Below are positions 34,998 to 44,495 of a DNA stretch of 64,000 nt, in pieces. The stretch comes from Indolivaga alginatilytica. GTDB taxonomy: Bacteria; Bacteroidota; Bacteroidia; Bacteroidales; Dysgonomonadaceae. Under the pieces are notes generated by a model, which did no database searches, was not told where the DNA came from, and saw only the letters and a list, made by a program, of their open reading frames with translations. Position 1 is the stretch's first letter; each line of letters opens with the position of its first letter. The DNA lies in contig NZ_QICL01000019.1 of assembly GCF_003201355.1 (NCBI RefSeq), forward strand, positions 1-64,000, read 5' to 3'. The translations under genes and the position numbers were made by a program.

Positions 34998-36419
34998 TTA
35001 TTGTTTTACATTAGTTAAACTTCTACCTAGTGCTTTATTCAAATATACATTGCATAGTTTTACATCAATCTGAGAATCGATCATCTCCGAGTGAGCCGAT
35101 AACCATGCCGTATGAGCAGCCAAAACATCCGAAGCAGGAATAACCCCTTCTTCGAAACCCAGCGTAGCATATCTCAAGTTTTCATTCGCTTTTTCCATAT
35201 TTTGCTCCGAAGAAATATACCTTTTGTGAGCTTCATTCAGTTTAAAAGCCGATTGGTTGATTTGTAGTTCTATTTTTTCTTTTGCATCCTCTAACTGATA
35301 TTCCTGAATACGAGTCTGAGCCTTTGCAGCACTCAGTTTAGCTGAACTGGTCATAAAATTAAGAGGAACACTCAATTTCAGCCCTACATTCCACATTCCA
35401 CCGAATGTATTCTGAAAACCATCAAAAGCATTGGGGTTTGTCCATGTATAAGCAGCCATTAATCCCAGTTCGGGTAAAAACTCGGCTCTCTCTATTTTTT
35501 CTTTGCCTTTATATATTTTAGTCGCTAATTCCAGACTCTTTATTTCGGGTCTGTTGAGCAGAGCTTCTTCAATCGAAGGAGTAATAGGTGCTTCTGTTGA
35601 AATCAGCATTTCGCGTTTTTCATCTGCTAAAGCTACTTTTTCTTCAATTTCTAACCCGCATAATTGATTGAAAAGCATTCGGGCTAAACTCAAACCATTA
35701 TCAACCTTAGTTAAAGTCATATCTGCTTCATTTTCTTTTACCATTACCGACAAAACATCCGCTTTGGTTGCAACACCTTCGGATTCCATTGAACCGACAT
35801 CTGCATGCATCTTTTGTAGCAATCTGAGGTATGATTCGGCAAGATCTTTTTTATACGCCAATGAAACAATTTGCCAGTAAGAAGCATCCAACTCTGCAAT
35901 AACATCTTGCAGCTCGGTATCTTTCTTTGACTTTGCCAGCTCCTGAGCATTTTTCATTATATCATTATAAGCCACAATACGACCACCCATAAACAACGGC
36001 TGAGTCATAGATATAGAACCTACCCAGATATTTTTTATATCGAGTTCTCCAATAGATCGTATTTTATCCGATAATTCCTGAGGAATTGGTATCTGGGTTC
36101 CGGGAGGAATAGGTATTCCTATACCCGACAAATCGGGAATGGTAATGGATCCCGGAATAGCAGAAGAACCTATAAGGTTCAGATTTTTTTCGTTGCGGAT
36201 ATACATTCCGGACGCAGAAAACTTAGGGAAATACTTTAAGTAAGCTTCCTTTTTTTCATAGTAGGCAACCTTTTCTTCCTCGGAGGCCATCTTCAGATGC
36301 TTATTATTCTGGATAGCCAGATTTCGGGCATCCTCGAGGCTTAATGTTCTTTGTGCTGATATAGTACCGCTTAAGGCGCCAAAGCAAAACAAAATCCAGA
36401 GAAAATTTCTTTTACTCAT
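34998..36419 (-). CDS. TolC family outer-membrane efflux protein
   Basis: 473 residues with a signal peptide ending at TISAQRT. Two repeats of the outer-membrane efflux protein domain are visible. The first begins LSLEDARNLAIQNNKHLKMA; the second covers about 270-460, with RPEIKSLELATKIYKGKEKIERAEFLPELGL. It forms the trimeric exit duct of the efflux complex. It is the first gene of the operon and starts 18 bases downstream of an AGGTCnnnGACCT palindrome (36437-36449). Confidence 0.92.
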   Translation of the reverse strand: MSKRNFLWILFCFGALSGTISAQRTLSLEDARNLAIQNNKHLKMASEEEKVAYYEKKEAYLKYFPKFSASGMYIRNEKNLNLIGSSAIPGSITIPDLSGIGIPIPPGTQIPIPQELSDKIRSIGELDIKNIWVGSISMTQPLFMGGRIVAYNDIMKNAQELAKSKKDTELQDVIAELDASYWQIVSLAYKKDLAESYLRLLQKMHADVGSMESEGVATKADVLSVMVKENEADMTLTKVDNGLSLARMLFNQLCGLEIEEKVALADEKREMLISTEAPITPSIEEALLNRPEIKSLELATKIYKGKEKIERAEFLPELGLMAAYTWTNPNAFDGFQNTFGGMWNVGLKLSVPLNFMTSSAKLSAAKAQTRIQEYQLEDAKEKIELQINQSAFKLNEAHKRYISSEQNMEKANENLRYATLGFEEGVIPASDVLAAHTAWLSAHSEMIDSQIDVKLCNVYLNKALGRSLTNVKQ

Positions 36420-36436
36420 GTGTTGTGTTCATTTTA

Positions 36437-36449
36437 AGGTCTCAGACCT
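36437..36449. repeat. AGGTCnnnGACCT palindrome
   Basis: AGGTCTCAGACCT, directly upstream of the TolC-like start codon. Another, AGGTCACAGACCT at 34981-34993, lies at the next gene junction of the same operon. Confidence 0.6.
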
Positions 36450-36641
36450 ATTTAATATATAATACCGTGCATAATCCAATAAATAAGATATATCACCTGA
36501 TTTAGTTGTTCAAACAACAAATTTACGTAAAAGTACACTCTTTACATTATATAAACAACACCTCAATATCTCTTTTGGTTCGGAATATTTAAATTCGGTG
36601 AAAAAATATATTCATGTCGTGCTTTTAATATAAAAAACATA

Positions 36642-37154
36642 TTAACGCCCACCCACCCATAAAGAAGAATTTAGAAATTTAGCCTGAATGTCGGCAACTG
36701 CTGTTGTGCCGTCGGTCAGAGTAATTTCAAAGGAAACCTGAAATTTGCATTTGTTTTCTTTGTCGTTATTACCAAGTTGTTTAATTCTAACCCGACCTTC
36801 GGAGATATTATTCATATTTGTTCCATCGCCTACATAAAAATTACGCAATATCACACTCCAGTTAGGATTATCCTGCGTAAGTGTAAACCAATTTCCGGTA
36901 AGAGTTGTAGGCATCTTTATCTCTATATGCGATTGATTGTAGGTAGCCTCAGAATCTTCAATGATGAACTGAATGCACGTGATGTCGTTTTCAGGCCATG
37001 TAGTATATCCTGCCTCTACTATTTTGTGATCGTTTCCACCTACTCGGATTGTTCCCATCGGTTCTTGTGTGTCGTCATCCTTAGAACAAGAATTCAATGA
37101 AAAACAGATCATGATAGTTATGATAGAGATAAGTAGAAAGTTAATATTTTTCAT
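36642..37154 (-). CDS. Hypothetical lipoprotein, 170 residues
   Basis: The ATG chosen (MKNINFLLISIITIMICFSL) gives a lipoprotein signal with lipobox LNSC followed by SKDDDTQEP, an acidic surface-export signal. An upstream in-frame extension of 40 codons is rejected since it would bury the signal. The mature part is a beta-rich domain (MGTIRVGGNDHKIVEAGYTTW, WFTLTQDNPNWSVILRNFY) without a family I can name. It stands alone next to the MurF-Alr gene. Confidence 0.7.
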   Translation of the reverse strand: MKNINFLLISIITIMICFSLNSCSKDDDTQEPMGTIRVGGNDHKIVEAGYTTWPENDITCIQFIIEDSEATYNQSHIEIKMPTTLTGNWFTLTQDNPNWSVILRNFYVGDGTNMNNISEGRVRIKQLGNNDKENKCKFQVSFEITLTDGTTAVADIQAKFLNSSLWVGGR

Positions 37155-37315
37155 AGCGTTGAATTTTAACATCTTATTACAAACAAAAATAGTAAAAAAA
37201 TAATAAGATAAGTTGTTAACCGGAAAGAAAAGGACGGGAAGTCGCAAAAAATAGTCGGAAGATTTTTCTTCCAACCATTTCTAATTTTTCTACCCTATCA
37301 AATATATAGTAAAGA

Positions 37316-39787
37316 TTATTCTCTGAAATAAATTCTCCTAACCCTCGATGATACAGAGGTTAATACCTCATAAGGAATAGTATTGATCTTCTTAGCCTGA
37401 TCTATAACAGATAATTCATCTCCAAAAAGAATTACCTCATCGCCCTCTTTAATATCGAGTCCAGTGATTTCGATCATAGACAAGTCCATACAGATATTGC
37501 CGATAATAGGAACCAAATGACCATTGACCAACACATGCCCGTTTCTATTTCCAAATTGACGGCTCAAACCATCTGCATATCCTATACGGATAGTTGCAAT
37601 AGAAGCATCATGATCAAGGTCACCCCTTCTGCCATACCCAACAGTTTCTCCTTTTTTGAGATGTTTTATTTGCAGGATCGTCGTTTTAAGCGTACAAACA
37701 TTACGCAAACCGTCTAAGCCACTGGCACTAATGCCATACAAGCTGATACCTAAGCGCACCATATCCATTTGCTCTTCGGGGAAACGTTCGATACCTGCCG
37801 AATTAAGAATATGTCGCCAAATGGGATAGTCCAATCCATCTTGTAATGCCGATGCAAGCTTTTTAAATAACGAAATCTGCTGTGTTGTAAAATCGTCAAA
37901 CGCCCAACTTTCGCTCGCTGCTAAATGTGAGAATGTCGATTTCACCTTAAGAGCTTGTTGCGATCTTAAACGCTCTAACAATAAAGGTATATCTTCTTCG
38001 GCAAAGCCAAGACGATGCATACCCGTATCCATCTTTATATGAATAGGAAAATCGGAGATTCCCCTGCGTTGTGCTTCTTTTATAAAGGCATCGAGAATTC
38101 TGAAATTATAAACTTCGGGTTCGAGATACGATTCAAATAACTGATTAAAACCCGATACTTCAGGATTAAGCACAATTATAGGAGTCTTTATTCCTGCTTT
38201 TCGCAATACAACCCCTTCTTCGGCAATTGCCACAGCAAAATAATCGCATTTATGATATTGAAGTATCTTAGCAACCTCTTCGGAACCCGACCCGTAAGCA
38301 TCTGCCTTAACCATACAGATAATCTTTGTGTCAGGATTCATTCTCGAGCGGTGGAATTTAAAATTATGAAGTATAGCATCGAGATTTATATCCAACACCG
38401 TCTCATGATTCTTTTGCTCTATAAGCTCGCTGATACGTTCAAATTCAAAATGACGTGATCCTTTTAATAAGATCGTTTCTTCATGAAATTCGTTCCATAT
38501 TCCGGAAGAGATAAAGTCCTCAGTAGAATCAAAGAAGATATGGGGAATATTCGCAAACAACTTTTGCTGATCCGAGATATGATGACCTATACCAATAATC
38601 CGACCAATGCTAGCAGAATCTGCCAGATCTGAAACCGATTTATATAGAGCCTCATCCGAAAATCCCGATTGCAATATATCCGAGAGAATAAGAGTTCGTT
38701 TCGGAGAATCCTCAGCAGATTGTTGTCCCAAGAAAGACAGTGCAATCTTCAACGAGTTGATATCCGAATTATATGTATCGTTTACAATTATATTATTATT
38801 CTTACCTCTACGCACATCCAGACGCATAGCTACCGGTTCAAGCTGTTTTACCTTTTCCTGTATAGTTTTGATAGATGTAGTCAGATATAACGCTGCCGCT
38901 ATACTGCTAGTGACATTTTCGACAGAAGCATCATCCGTAAAGGGTAATTCTACCGTAAATGGTAAGCCGAGAAAAGAGTAGGTAATAAACGATTTAGCTT
39001 CGAGCTTCTCAACTTTCAGTATAAGTAAGGGACTGTTAGACCGATTGTTATAAGACCATGTAAAACTTTTTTGAGACAGACAAGTAGCCTCCATACATTC
39101 ATCAAGAAGTTTATTACCCTCTTCACAAATTATAACATCGCAATTGACAAATAACTCTAATTTTTCGAGACATTTTTGCTTCAAATTCTTGAAGTTCTCT
39201 TGGTGAGCATCTCCAATATTTGTAAACACTCCGATAGTTGGCTGTATTATTTTTTGCAGACGGGTCATTTCGTTAGGCATAGAAATACCAGCCTCGAAGA
39301 GCCCTAGTTCTGTATTTTCATTCAATTGCCATACCGACAAAGGAACTCCCAATTGAGAGTTATAACTACGTGGCGATCGGGTTATATTCTTCTCTGAACC
39401 TAACATCTGATATATCCATTCCTTCACAATGGTTTTACCGTTACTTCCCGTTATAGCTATAACAGGGATATCAAAGTGTTCGCGATGAAAAGTCGCCACC
39501 TTTTGCAAGGCCAGCAAAGAGTCTTTGACATGTAAAAGATTTATGTCTTTAAGATTCTTCCATTCGGGATGAATAGTTTGTACAACAAAATGTCGTACAC
39601 CCAGATTGTACAATTCATCAACATACTTATGCCCGTCGTTATTTGCCGTCTTCAACGCAAAAAACAATGTCTCTCCGGGATTAAAAACTTCACGACTGTC
39701 GCTCAACAAATGACTTATGGGCGATTCGGGATTGTTTACCTCTTTTATTTTTAATGTCTTGGCAATTTCAGAGATAGTATATGTCAT
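37316..39787 (-). CDS. MurF-alanine racemase fusion
   Basis: 823 residues. The N-terminal half (1-455) is UDP-MurNAc-tripeptide:D-Ala-D-Ala ligase, with Mur ligase P-loop AITGSNGKTIVKEW near 110-123, FEAGISMPNEM and NDTYNSDINSLKIAL. The C-terminal half (about 460-823) is a PLP-dependent alanine racemase, with the PLP lysine in ICMVKADAYGSGSEEV and the RLGISLYGIS and GNICMDLSMIEI motifs. The fusion couples D-Ala supply to peptidoglycan precursor synthesis and is widespread in Bacteroidota. Both active sites look complete. Confidence 0.96.
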   Translation of the reverse strand: MTYTISEIAKTLKIKEVNNPESPISHLLSDSREVFNPGETLFFALKTANNDGHKYVDELYNLGVRHFVVQTIHPEWKNLKDINLLHVKDSLLALQKVATFHREHFDIPVIAITGSNGKTIVKEWIYQMLGSEKNITRSPRSYNSQLGVPLSVWQLNENTELGLFEAGISMPNEMTRLQKIIQPTIGVFTNIGDAHQENFKNLKQKCLEKLELFVNCDVIICEEGNKLLDECMEATCLSQKSFTWSYNNRSNSPLLILKVEKLEAKSFITYSFLGLPFTVELPFTDDASVENVTSSIAAALYLTTSIKTIQEKVKQLEPVAMRLDVRRGKNNNIIVNDTYNSDINSLKIALSFLGQQSAEDSPKRTLILSDILQSGFSDEALYKSVSDLADSASIGRIIGIGHHISDQQKLFANIPHIFFDSTEDFISSGIWNEFHEETILLKGSRHFEFERISELIEQKNHETVLDINLDAILHNFKFHRSRMNPDTKIICMVKADAYGSGSEEVAKILQYHKCDYFAVAIAEEGVVLRKAGIKTPIIVLNPEVSGFNQLFESYLEPEVYNFRILDAFIKEAQRRGISDFPIHIKMDTGMHRLGFAEEDIPLLLERLRSQQALKVKSTFSHLAASESWAFDDFTTQQISLFKKLASALQDGLDYPIWRHILNSAGIERFPEEQMDMVRLGISLYGISASGLDGLRNVCTLKTTILQIKHLKKGETVGYGRRGDLDHDASIATIRIGYADGLSRQFGNRNGHVLVNGHLVPIIGNICMDLSMIEITGLDIKEGDEVILFGDELSVIDQAKKINTIPYEVLTSVSSRVRRIYFRE

Positions 39788-39892
39788 TTCTATATTTAGT
39801 TTTTAGAACTCTCAGTTTACTTCAATAAGTAACTAATTAAAGTCTTTTTTGTTGAATAATAAAGCAGCAAATATTTACTCGGTTTATACTCT

Positions 39893-40876
39893 TTAGGAGA
39901 GTTTTTTCTCAAGTAACAAAAGCTCCTTTTCACAATCAGAGTAAGGATATTTATTTCGTAAAGATTTGACCTTTAACAAAGTTTGTTTTAAAAATTGTTT
40001 ATGCTCCTCTGTCTCTTCATTAAAAGGTCGATGACCAATTGCTCTACTAATATTCTGCCATTCGACACATAATTTTCGGGTCTCTTCATCTAAATAAGTA
40101 GCAGTAAAAACATCCCAGATATATTGTATAGCTACATCATTGGGGTGGATCATATCTTCGGCATAAAACCGATAATCTCTCAACTCATCCAAAACGATTT
40201 CATAAGACGGAAAATAATACAGGTTGGAGAACTTATTCATTAACTCGTCAATAGCAAGAAGTAAAACAGCTTTACTCAATTGATTATTGTGTGCCCCGTC
40301 TTTCCAATGGCGAATAGGACTTACGGTGAACATAATCTTCAAATCGGGATTAATTCTTAGAGACTCTTCTATAAGCTTACTCCATGAAAAAACAATTTCC
40401 GATACAGAAAGTTTTTCTCTATTAAAGATATTTAAAGGCTGTTTATGACAATTAGCAACTACTTGTTCTGTTTCTTTGAGATTAAAAGCATAGGCAGTGC
40501 CAAAAGTAATGAGCAGAACTTCGGCTTCTTTCAAGTCGGCAGAAGCTTTTTCTCTGGTTTCATTTATAGTTTTAAGAAAGCTATCTTTATCAGAACTTGA
40601 AAATACACTGTGATGAAAATAAGTTCGGTAAATTCCCTGATGATGAAAAATGTCATCTTCTGTAAAAACTCTATTTTGCTGTAACATCTCTATTGCCTGG
40701 GCGATAGAAGCGGGATTATAAAGTACGCCGAAAGGATTTACATTGACCGAAAATTTATTTTCGAGAAGTTTTTTCCCTATATTTTCGGCAAAGCAAGACC
40801 CAAACAAAACTATTTTTGTTTGATGATTAATTCTTAGTTCTGATTTTGGGACTTCAACCTTTTTCCTGAATTCCAT
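39893..40876 (-). CDS. GSCFA domain protein
   Basis: 327 residues. The N-terminal VLFGSCFAENIGKKL gives the family its name (GSCFA, related to SGNH/GDSL hydrolases). Further blocks are NPFGVLYNPASIAQAI, LLITFGTAYAF, TVSPIRHWKDGAHNNQLSKA and a late DMIHPND carrying the Asp-x-x-His of SGNH enzymes. It is probably a cytoplasmic acyl- or carbohydrate-esterase; the substrate is unknown. It lies between the MurF-Alr and M28 peptidase genes on one strand. Confidence 0.9.
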   Translation of the reverse strand: MEFRKKVEVPKSELRINHQTKIVLFGSCFAENIGKKLLENKFSVNVNPFGVLYNPASIAQAIEMLQQNRVFTEDDIFHHQGIYRTYFHHSVFSSSDKDSFLKTINETREKASADLKEAEVLLITFGTAYAFNLKETEQVVANCHKQPLNIFNREKLSVSEIVFSWSKLIEESLRINPDLKIMFTVSPIRHWKDGAHNNQLSKAVLLLAIDELMNKFSNLYYFPSYEIVLDELRDYRFYAEDMIHPNDVAIQYIWDVFTATYLDEETRKLCVEWQNISRAIGHRPFNEETEEHKQFLKQTLLKVKSLRNKYPYSDCEKELLLLEKKLS

Positions 40877-40961
40877 TCAAATAAAATTCTAAAATAAGTA
40901 ACATTCAATATAACTAAGTTTGGTTATTCTACCTACAAAAAAAGTAGAAAGGCTTATCTCC

Positions 40962-41960
40962 TTAATATTCTTTTTCGTTAGCCAAGTTCCATGCATTCAA
41001 ATAAGATGCTTTAGTTATCTCAACTAATTTTCCCCAATTAATTTTCGAGAACTCATCACTTGGTTTGTGATAATCGGGATGCCCATCAGTATGATACCAA
41101 ATAATCGGAACACCTGCCTTTGCAAAAGACCCATTATCACTTCCTCCCACAGGCTTATCCCAAGGTGTGTAATTAGGAGTCAATTGCAAATCATATTTTT
41201 TGATATCATCTTTCAGCCATTTACCAAAAGCAGGATTAGCTTCGGTATAGAAATAAACTACATAAGAAGGATTTGCTTCATCATTATTACGCCCTATCAT
41301 ATCGAAGTTTAGATAGCCTTTCACTTGATTGATAAATGTACAGTTTTGTGTAAAATATTTAGAACCCAATAAGCCATCTTCTTCGCCATCCCAAAATGCA
41401 AAAATTACATTACGCTGAGGCTGAACCCCACTTTCAACAAATGCTTTTGCGATCTGCATTACGGCCGATACACCAGATGCATTATCGTCAGCTCCGTTAT
41501 ATATTTGATCGCCCACCAAATTTGTATCCATTCCCAGATGGTCGAAGTGAGCTCCCACTATCACATATTCATTTTTGTTGACTCCGGGAATCATTCCCAG
41601 AACATTTCGCAGATTCAAAACACGATGAACTCCTTGTTTATATTTAGCGATTGAATCGGGATTTACCTGATATCTTTTCTTTTGTTTAAAATCTTCACTA
41701 TATGCTTCAAAAGGTTGAAAATAGGTTTCACTTAAAGACTGAATACCCAAAGCCGTAAGATATGAAGCTAAATATTCTGAGGCTACTTGTCCTCCTAAAG
41801 CTCCGGCTCCACGCCCTTGAAGAGCATCACTTGCCAAAAAGCCAACTGCCGCTTTCGCCCCTCTTTCCGAGATCGAATTTAGTCCTTTTTCGATAGGCTT
41901 CTGAGCAAAAGCACTTAACAACGAAACACTTAATAATAAAACAGACAAATAAATTTTCAT
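40962..41960 (-). CDS. M28 family zinc aminopeptidase
   Basis: 332 residues with a signal peptide ending at SAFAQKP. The zinc ligands of the M28 family appear in order: VGAHFDHLG (His), NGADDNASG (Asp), DGEEDGLLGS (Glu-Glu), NFDMIGRN (Asp) and WYHTDGHPDYHKPSDEF (His). It is a secreted exopeptidase releasing N-terminal residues from peptides. Length and motif spacing are normal. No partner gene is evident. Confidence 0.94.
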   Translation of the reverse strand: MKIYLSVLLLSVSLLSAFAQKPIEKGLNSISERGAKAAVGFLASDALQGRGAGALGGQVASEYLASYLTALGIQSLSETYFQPFEAYSEDFKQKKRYQVNPDSIAKYKQGVHRVLNLRNVLGMIPGVNKNEYVIVGAHFDHLGMDTNLVGDQIYNGADDNASGVSAVMQIAKAFVESGVQPQRNVIFAFWDGEEDGLLGSKYFTQNCTFINQVKGYLNFDMIGRNNDEANPSYVVYFYTEANPAFGKWLKDDIKKYDLQLTPNYTPWDKPVGGSDNGSFAKAGVPIIWYHTDGHPDYHKPSDEFSKINWGKLVEITKASYLNAWNLANEKEY

Positions 41961-42014
41961 GATAATAGATTTTCGGGATAAAGTTGCTTTATCCTTACAT
42001 ACAACAAATCTGGT

Positions 42015-43409
42015 CTATGACTTCGATTTTACTTCAATAGATTTAAACTTATCACGGTTAGATGTAACCTGTTTTACATACTGAACCACTTCCGACCCTC
42101 TAAGGTAACCGTTTTTGCAGACAGAATCATTATAATATTCGGGTTTACTTTTTAGCTCTATATATTTTTCAACATGCCCATCCCATATATATGGATTATC
42201 ATTGTACTTTCGAGCCAAAGCCTGAGCATCTGTAACGTGTCCATTTCCACCATTATACGCTGCTAACACAAACTTAAGTCGTTGTTCCTTATCCTCTATC
42301 TTAGCAAACATCCCATCTAATTTATTTATCAGCTCAGCCCCCACTTTTATACTTAGTTCAGGATTTTTAAGATCATCTCCGGAGATCCCAAATATTTTAG
42401 CCGTACGAGGCATCAATCCCATCAACCCCACTGCACCTGCCCACGATGCAACCTCAGGCTTAAAGCGTGATTCCTGATATGCTACTGATGCCAACAGATG
42501 CCAATCATATCCGGATATAGCAGCATATTTCTTGAAAATCTCATCATAAAGTGAAACATGCCCTTTAGGAACATTGGCTAAAACATTCAAATCAAAATCG
42601 GGCTGCTTGCTTAACTCGAAGTATTTTTTCAGAATAGATTTGTATTCTCGGGTCTTACTATTTTCAGCAAACCACTCGTTCAAAATCTTTCCCAGTTCGG
42701 GTGTATCTTTACGAACAGCCCATGAAGAACGCTGTTCGAAACTTAGAGGTAGAGAGACATCAATATTACGATAGTATGTTTTATTCAATTTAGCAATATA
42801 TTCGTCCGCCACTGTATAGTCGATCTGTTTTTGGGCAACCATTTGGATAAGGTCTTCCACCGTTACCGTATCTTTCTCTACATCTTTAATGATAATACCA
42901 TTGCCTAACTCAGCATCCAGATTGAGTAATCGTTTATGATATTTTGTGTTGTGCTTTATATAGACCTCTTTTCCTATCAATTGAGTAACATCAGTCACCA
43001 TCGAATCTCTCTTGTTTGTTCTTTGGACTAATACCTGATGAGAAACCTGCTCCAATCCACAATAGAGAATGGAATCCTTCAATTCATTTTGCACAGAAAT
43101 CGGGCTGGTTATTAGATCACCTTCGCCATTTTGAAGCATCTCGATGAGACGTGTAGAATTTTCGGCAACCTTTACATTGAGTTTCAATCCGTAATAATCG
43201 CAAAATTCTTTTGCCAGATCATAGTCATAACCCATCGGTTCGTCCTTGTATATAAAATAAGACGTAGAGCTGCTCAATGTGATAATAGTCAGTTCACCCG
43301 ATTCTTTTATTTGTTCAAAATCACGGGTTTGAGGCTTCTTTCCTCCACAGCCGCAAAGCATTATCATAATACCCATTAAGGAAACAAGACAGTTAATCTT
43401 CAACGCCAT
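42015..43409 (-). CDS. mltF: MltF-type lytic transglycosylase
   Basis: 464 residues from MALKINCLVSLMGIMIMLCG, which gives a lipoprotein signal with LCGC; an upstream ATG at 43451 would add 14 residues before it. The N-terminal SBP_bac_3 domain (about 30-270; GELTIITLSSSTSYFIYKDE) is the regulatory module. The C-terminal SLT domain has the catalytic Glu in ASVAYQESRFKPEVAS, followed by GAVGLMGLMPRTA and FVLAAYNGGNGHV. It cuts peptidoglycan glycan strands at the membrane. Confidence 0.93.
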   Translation of the reverse strand: MALKINCLVSLMGIMIMLCGCGGKKPQTRDFEQIKESGELTIITLSSSTSYFIYKDEPMGYDYDLAKEFCDYYGLKLNVKVAENSTRLIEMLQNGEGDLITSPISVQNELKDSILYCGLEQVSHQVLVQRTNKRDSMVTDVTQLIGKEVYIKHNTKYHKRLLNLDAELGNGIIIKDVEKDTVTVEDLIQMVAQKQIDYTVADEYIAKLNKTYYRNIDVSLPLSFEQRSSWAVRKDTPELGKILNEWFAENSKTREYKSILKKYFELSKQPDFDLNVLANVPKGHVSLYDEIFKKYAAISGYDWHLLASVAYQESRFKPEVASWAGAVGLMGLMPRTAKIFGISGDDLKNPELSIKVGAELINKLDGMFAKIEDKEQRLKFVLAAYNGGNGHVTDAQALARKYNDNPYIWDGHVEKYIELKSKPEYYNDSVCKNGYLRGSEVVQYVKQVTSNRDKFKSIEVKSKS

Positions 43410-43541
43410 ATTCTGCTTATATTGAATAAAAACATGCATATATCGCAACAAATATACTATTTTTTAGATCACAGTCTCAAGTTTAAGCAATCAACATAAC
43501 TTAAAATCCCTCATTAAGTTATAACCTTGCTAAATATTATT

Positions 43542-43549
43542 TATCTTTA
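43542..43549 (+). promoter_or_regulatory. Possible -7 box
   Basis: TATCTTTA, about 100 bases upstream of the 43649 gene; near the TAnnTTTG consensus. Confidence 0.3.
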
Positions 43550-43648
43550 GAATCAATAAAGTAGAGACCTGTTTTTCAGCTATTCTGATTTTAAGAATGT
43601 GATAGTAAAAGTATAATAGCTGTTTGAATAATTTAAATAAACTAAAAT

Positions 43649-44170
43649 ATGTCAATGACTCAAATAGCTTTGTTAAAAAAAGCAGAAATACCAACAAACA
43701 AACAAATTCAAGAAGCTATCCAAAACATGGGATATGACTTCAAGATTTTCGAAAATCTTGAAAAAAAAATTGATCAGAATGGACTTAATTGTAATATTAA
43801 CGGACAACAAACTTATTTTGAGACTTATCTTGTAAATGCAGATGAAGTTGACGAAAGTTGGATTAAAACAGACTTAACCAACGAAGATTCTGCAATCTTA
43901 TTTGTTTGGGGTGCAGATTTTGCAGCAGCAGTTTGTATTGGACTCATATCGGTTGTGCTGATAGATCAAAGCAAAGCATTGATTTATTACATGGACGACC
44001 AAATGAGATATACAAAAGAAATGTTGATAGCAGACACCTCACAAATTCTTGAAGAATTAAAAAAGCAAGACAATAGCAGCAAAACAGATAAAGAAATTGC
44101 TAATTCCAATTCGGCAAATTTCCAGATAAAACAGAATTTCTGGAATCGACTCAAAGGTGTTTTCAAGTAG
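43649..44170 (+). CDS. Hypothetical protein, 173 residues
   Basis: A soluble N-terminal part (IQEAIQNMGYDFKIFENLEKK) and a central moderately hydrophobic segment (AILFVWGADFAAAVCIGLISVVLID). The Lys/Gln/Ser-rich C-terminus ends FWNRLKGVFK, possibly an amphipathic helix. The pattern is like small stress or immunity-type proteins, but I recognise no family. ATG at residue 3 is an alternative start. It stands alone, followed by a repeat-rich spacer. Confidence 0.55.
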   Translation: MSMTQIALLKKAEIPTNKQIQEAIQNMGYDFKIFENLEKKIDQNGLNCNINGQQTYFETYLVNADEVDESWIKTDLTNEDSAILFVWGADFAAAVCIGLISVVLIDQSKALIYYMDDQMRYTKEMLIADTSQILEELKKQDNSSKTDKEIANSNSANFQIKQNFWNRLKGVFK

Positions 44171-44182
44171 AACGACAAATAG

Positions 44183-44206
44183 TGAAATACATCATTAAAT
44201 ACTCTT
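44183..44206 (+). repeat. Tail fragment of the dispersed repeat
   Basis: AAATACATCATTAAATACTC matches the 3' block of the full copies; head and middle are missing. Confidence 0.4.
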
Positions 44207-44269
44207 AGGAAAACATTAGTTTATCTATACTATGAAGCGATCTTTGAAGCAGGTGACAAAGTACTAACT

Positions 44270-44295
44270 AAAGGTGACACAAAAATGTCACCTTT
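44270..44295. repeat. Perfect 10-bp inverted repeat
   Basis: AAAGGTGACA and TGTCACCTTT separated by six bases. It lies in the 325-base gene-free spacer between two convergent genes, next to the TTTTGTnAC arrays. It could be a terminator stem or a protein-binding site. Confidence 0.6.
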
Positions 44296-44369
44296 GGGAT
44301 TCTTAAACTATTCAATGTATTTATAATCAGCAAACTGGCAAAAACAAAATCAACAAACTGTGTTTTGAG

Positions 44370-44490
44370 TGTTACTTTTGTAACTTTTGTAACCTTTTAG
44401 GCACTAATTTATTACAAATAAGCGATTTACTAAAACACAAAAGTATACAAAGAGTGTTACTTTTGTCACCTTTTTGTCACCTTTTGTTAC
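44370..44490. repeat. TTTTGTnAC direct-repeat arrays, copies B and C
   Basis: Array B (44370-44394) has GTTACTTTTGTAACTTTTGT and further units. Array C (44454-44490) has GTGTTACTTTTGTCACC, then TTTTTGTCACC and TTTTGTTAC, units spaced 10-11 bases, close to one DNA turn. TTAGTGCCT (reverse complement) follows array B, as it does in the region at 121-220. Together they look like iteron- or operator-like sites, or remains of a mobile element. Array C ends just past the trhO stop codon. Confidence 0.6.
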
Positions 44491-44495
44491 GCTGT

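Noticed and set aside
37155-37274. 40-codon upstream extension of the lipoprotein at 36642
   Set aside because: It would place the lipoprotein signal in the middle of the protein.
44370-44490. CRISPR-like array
   Set aside because: The units are only 9-11 bases with no unique spacers, so this is a simple direct-repeat array.
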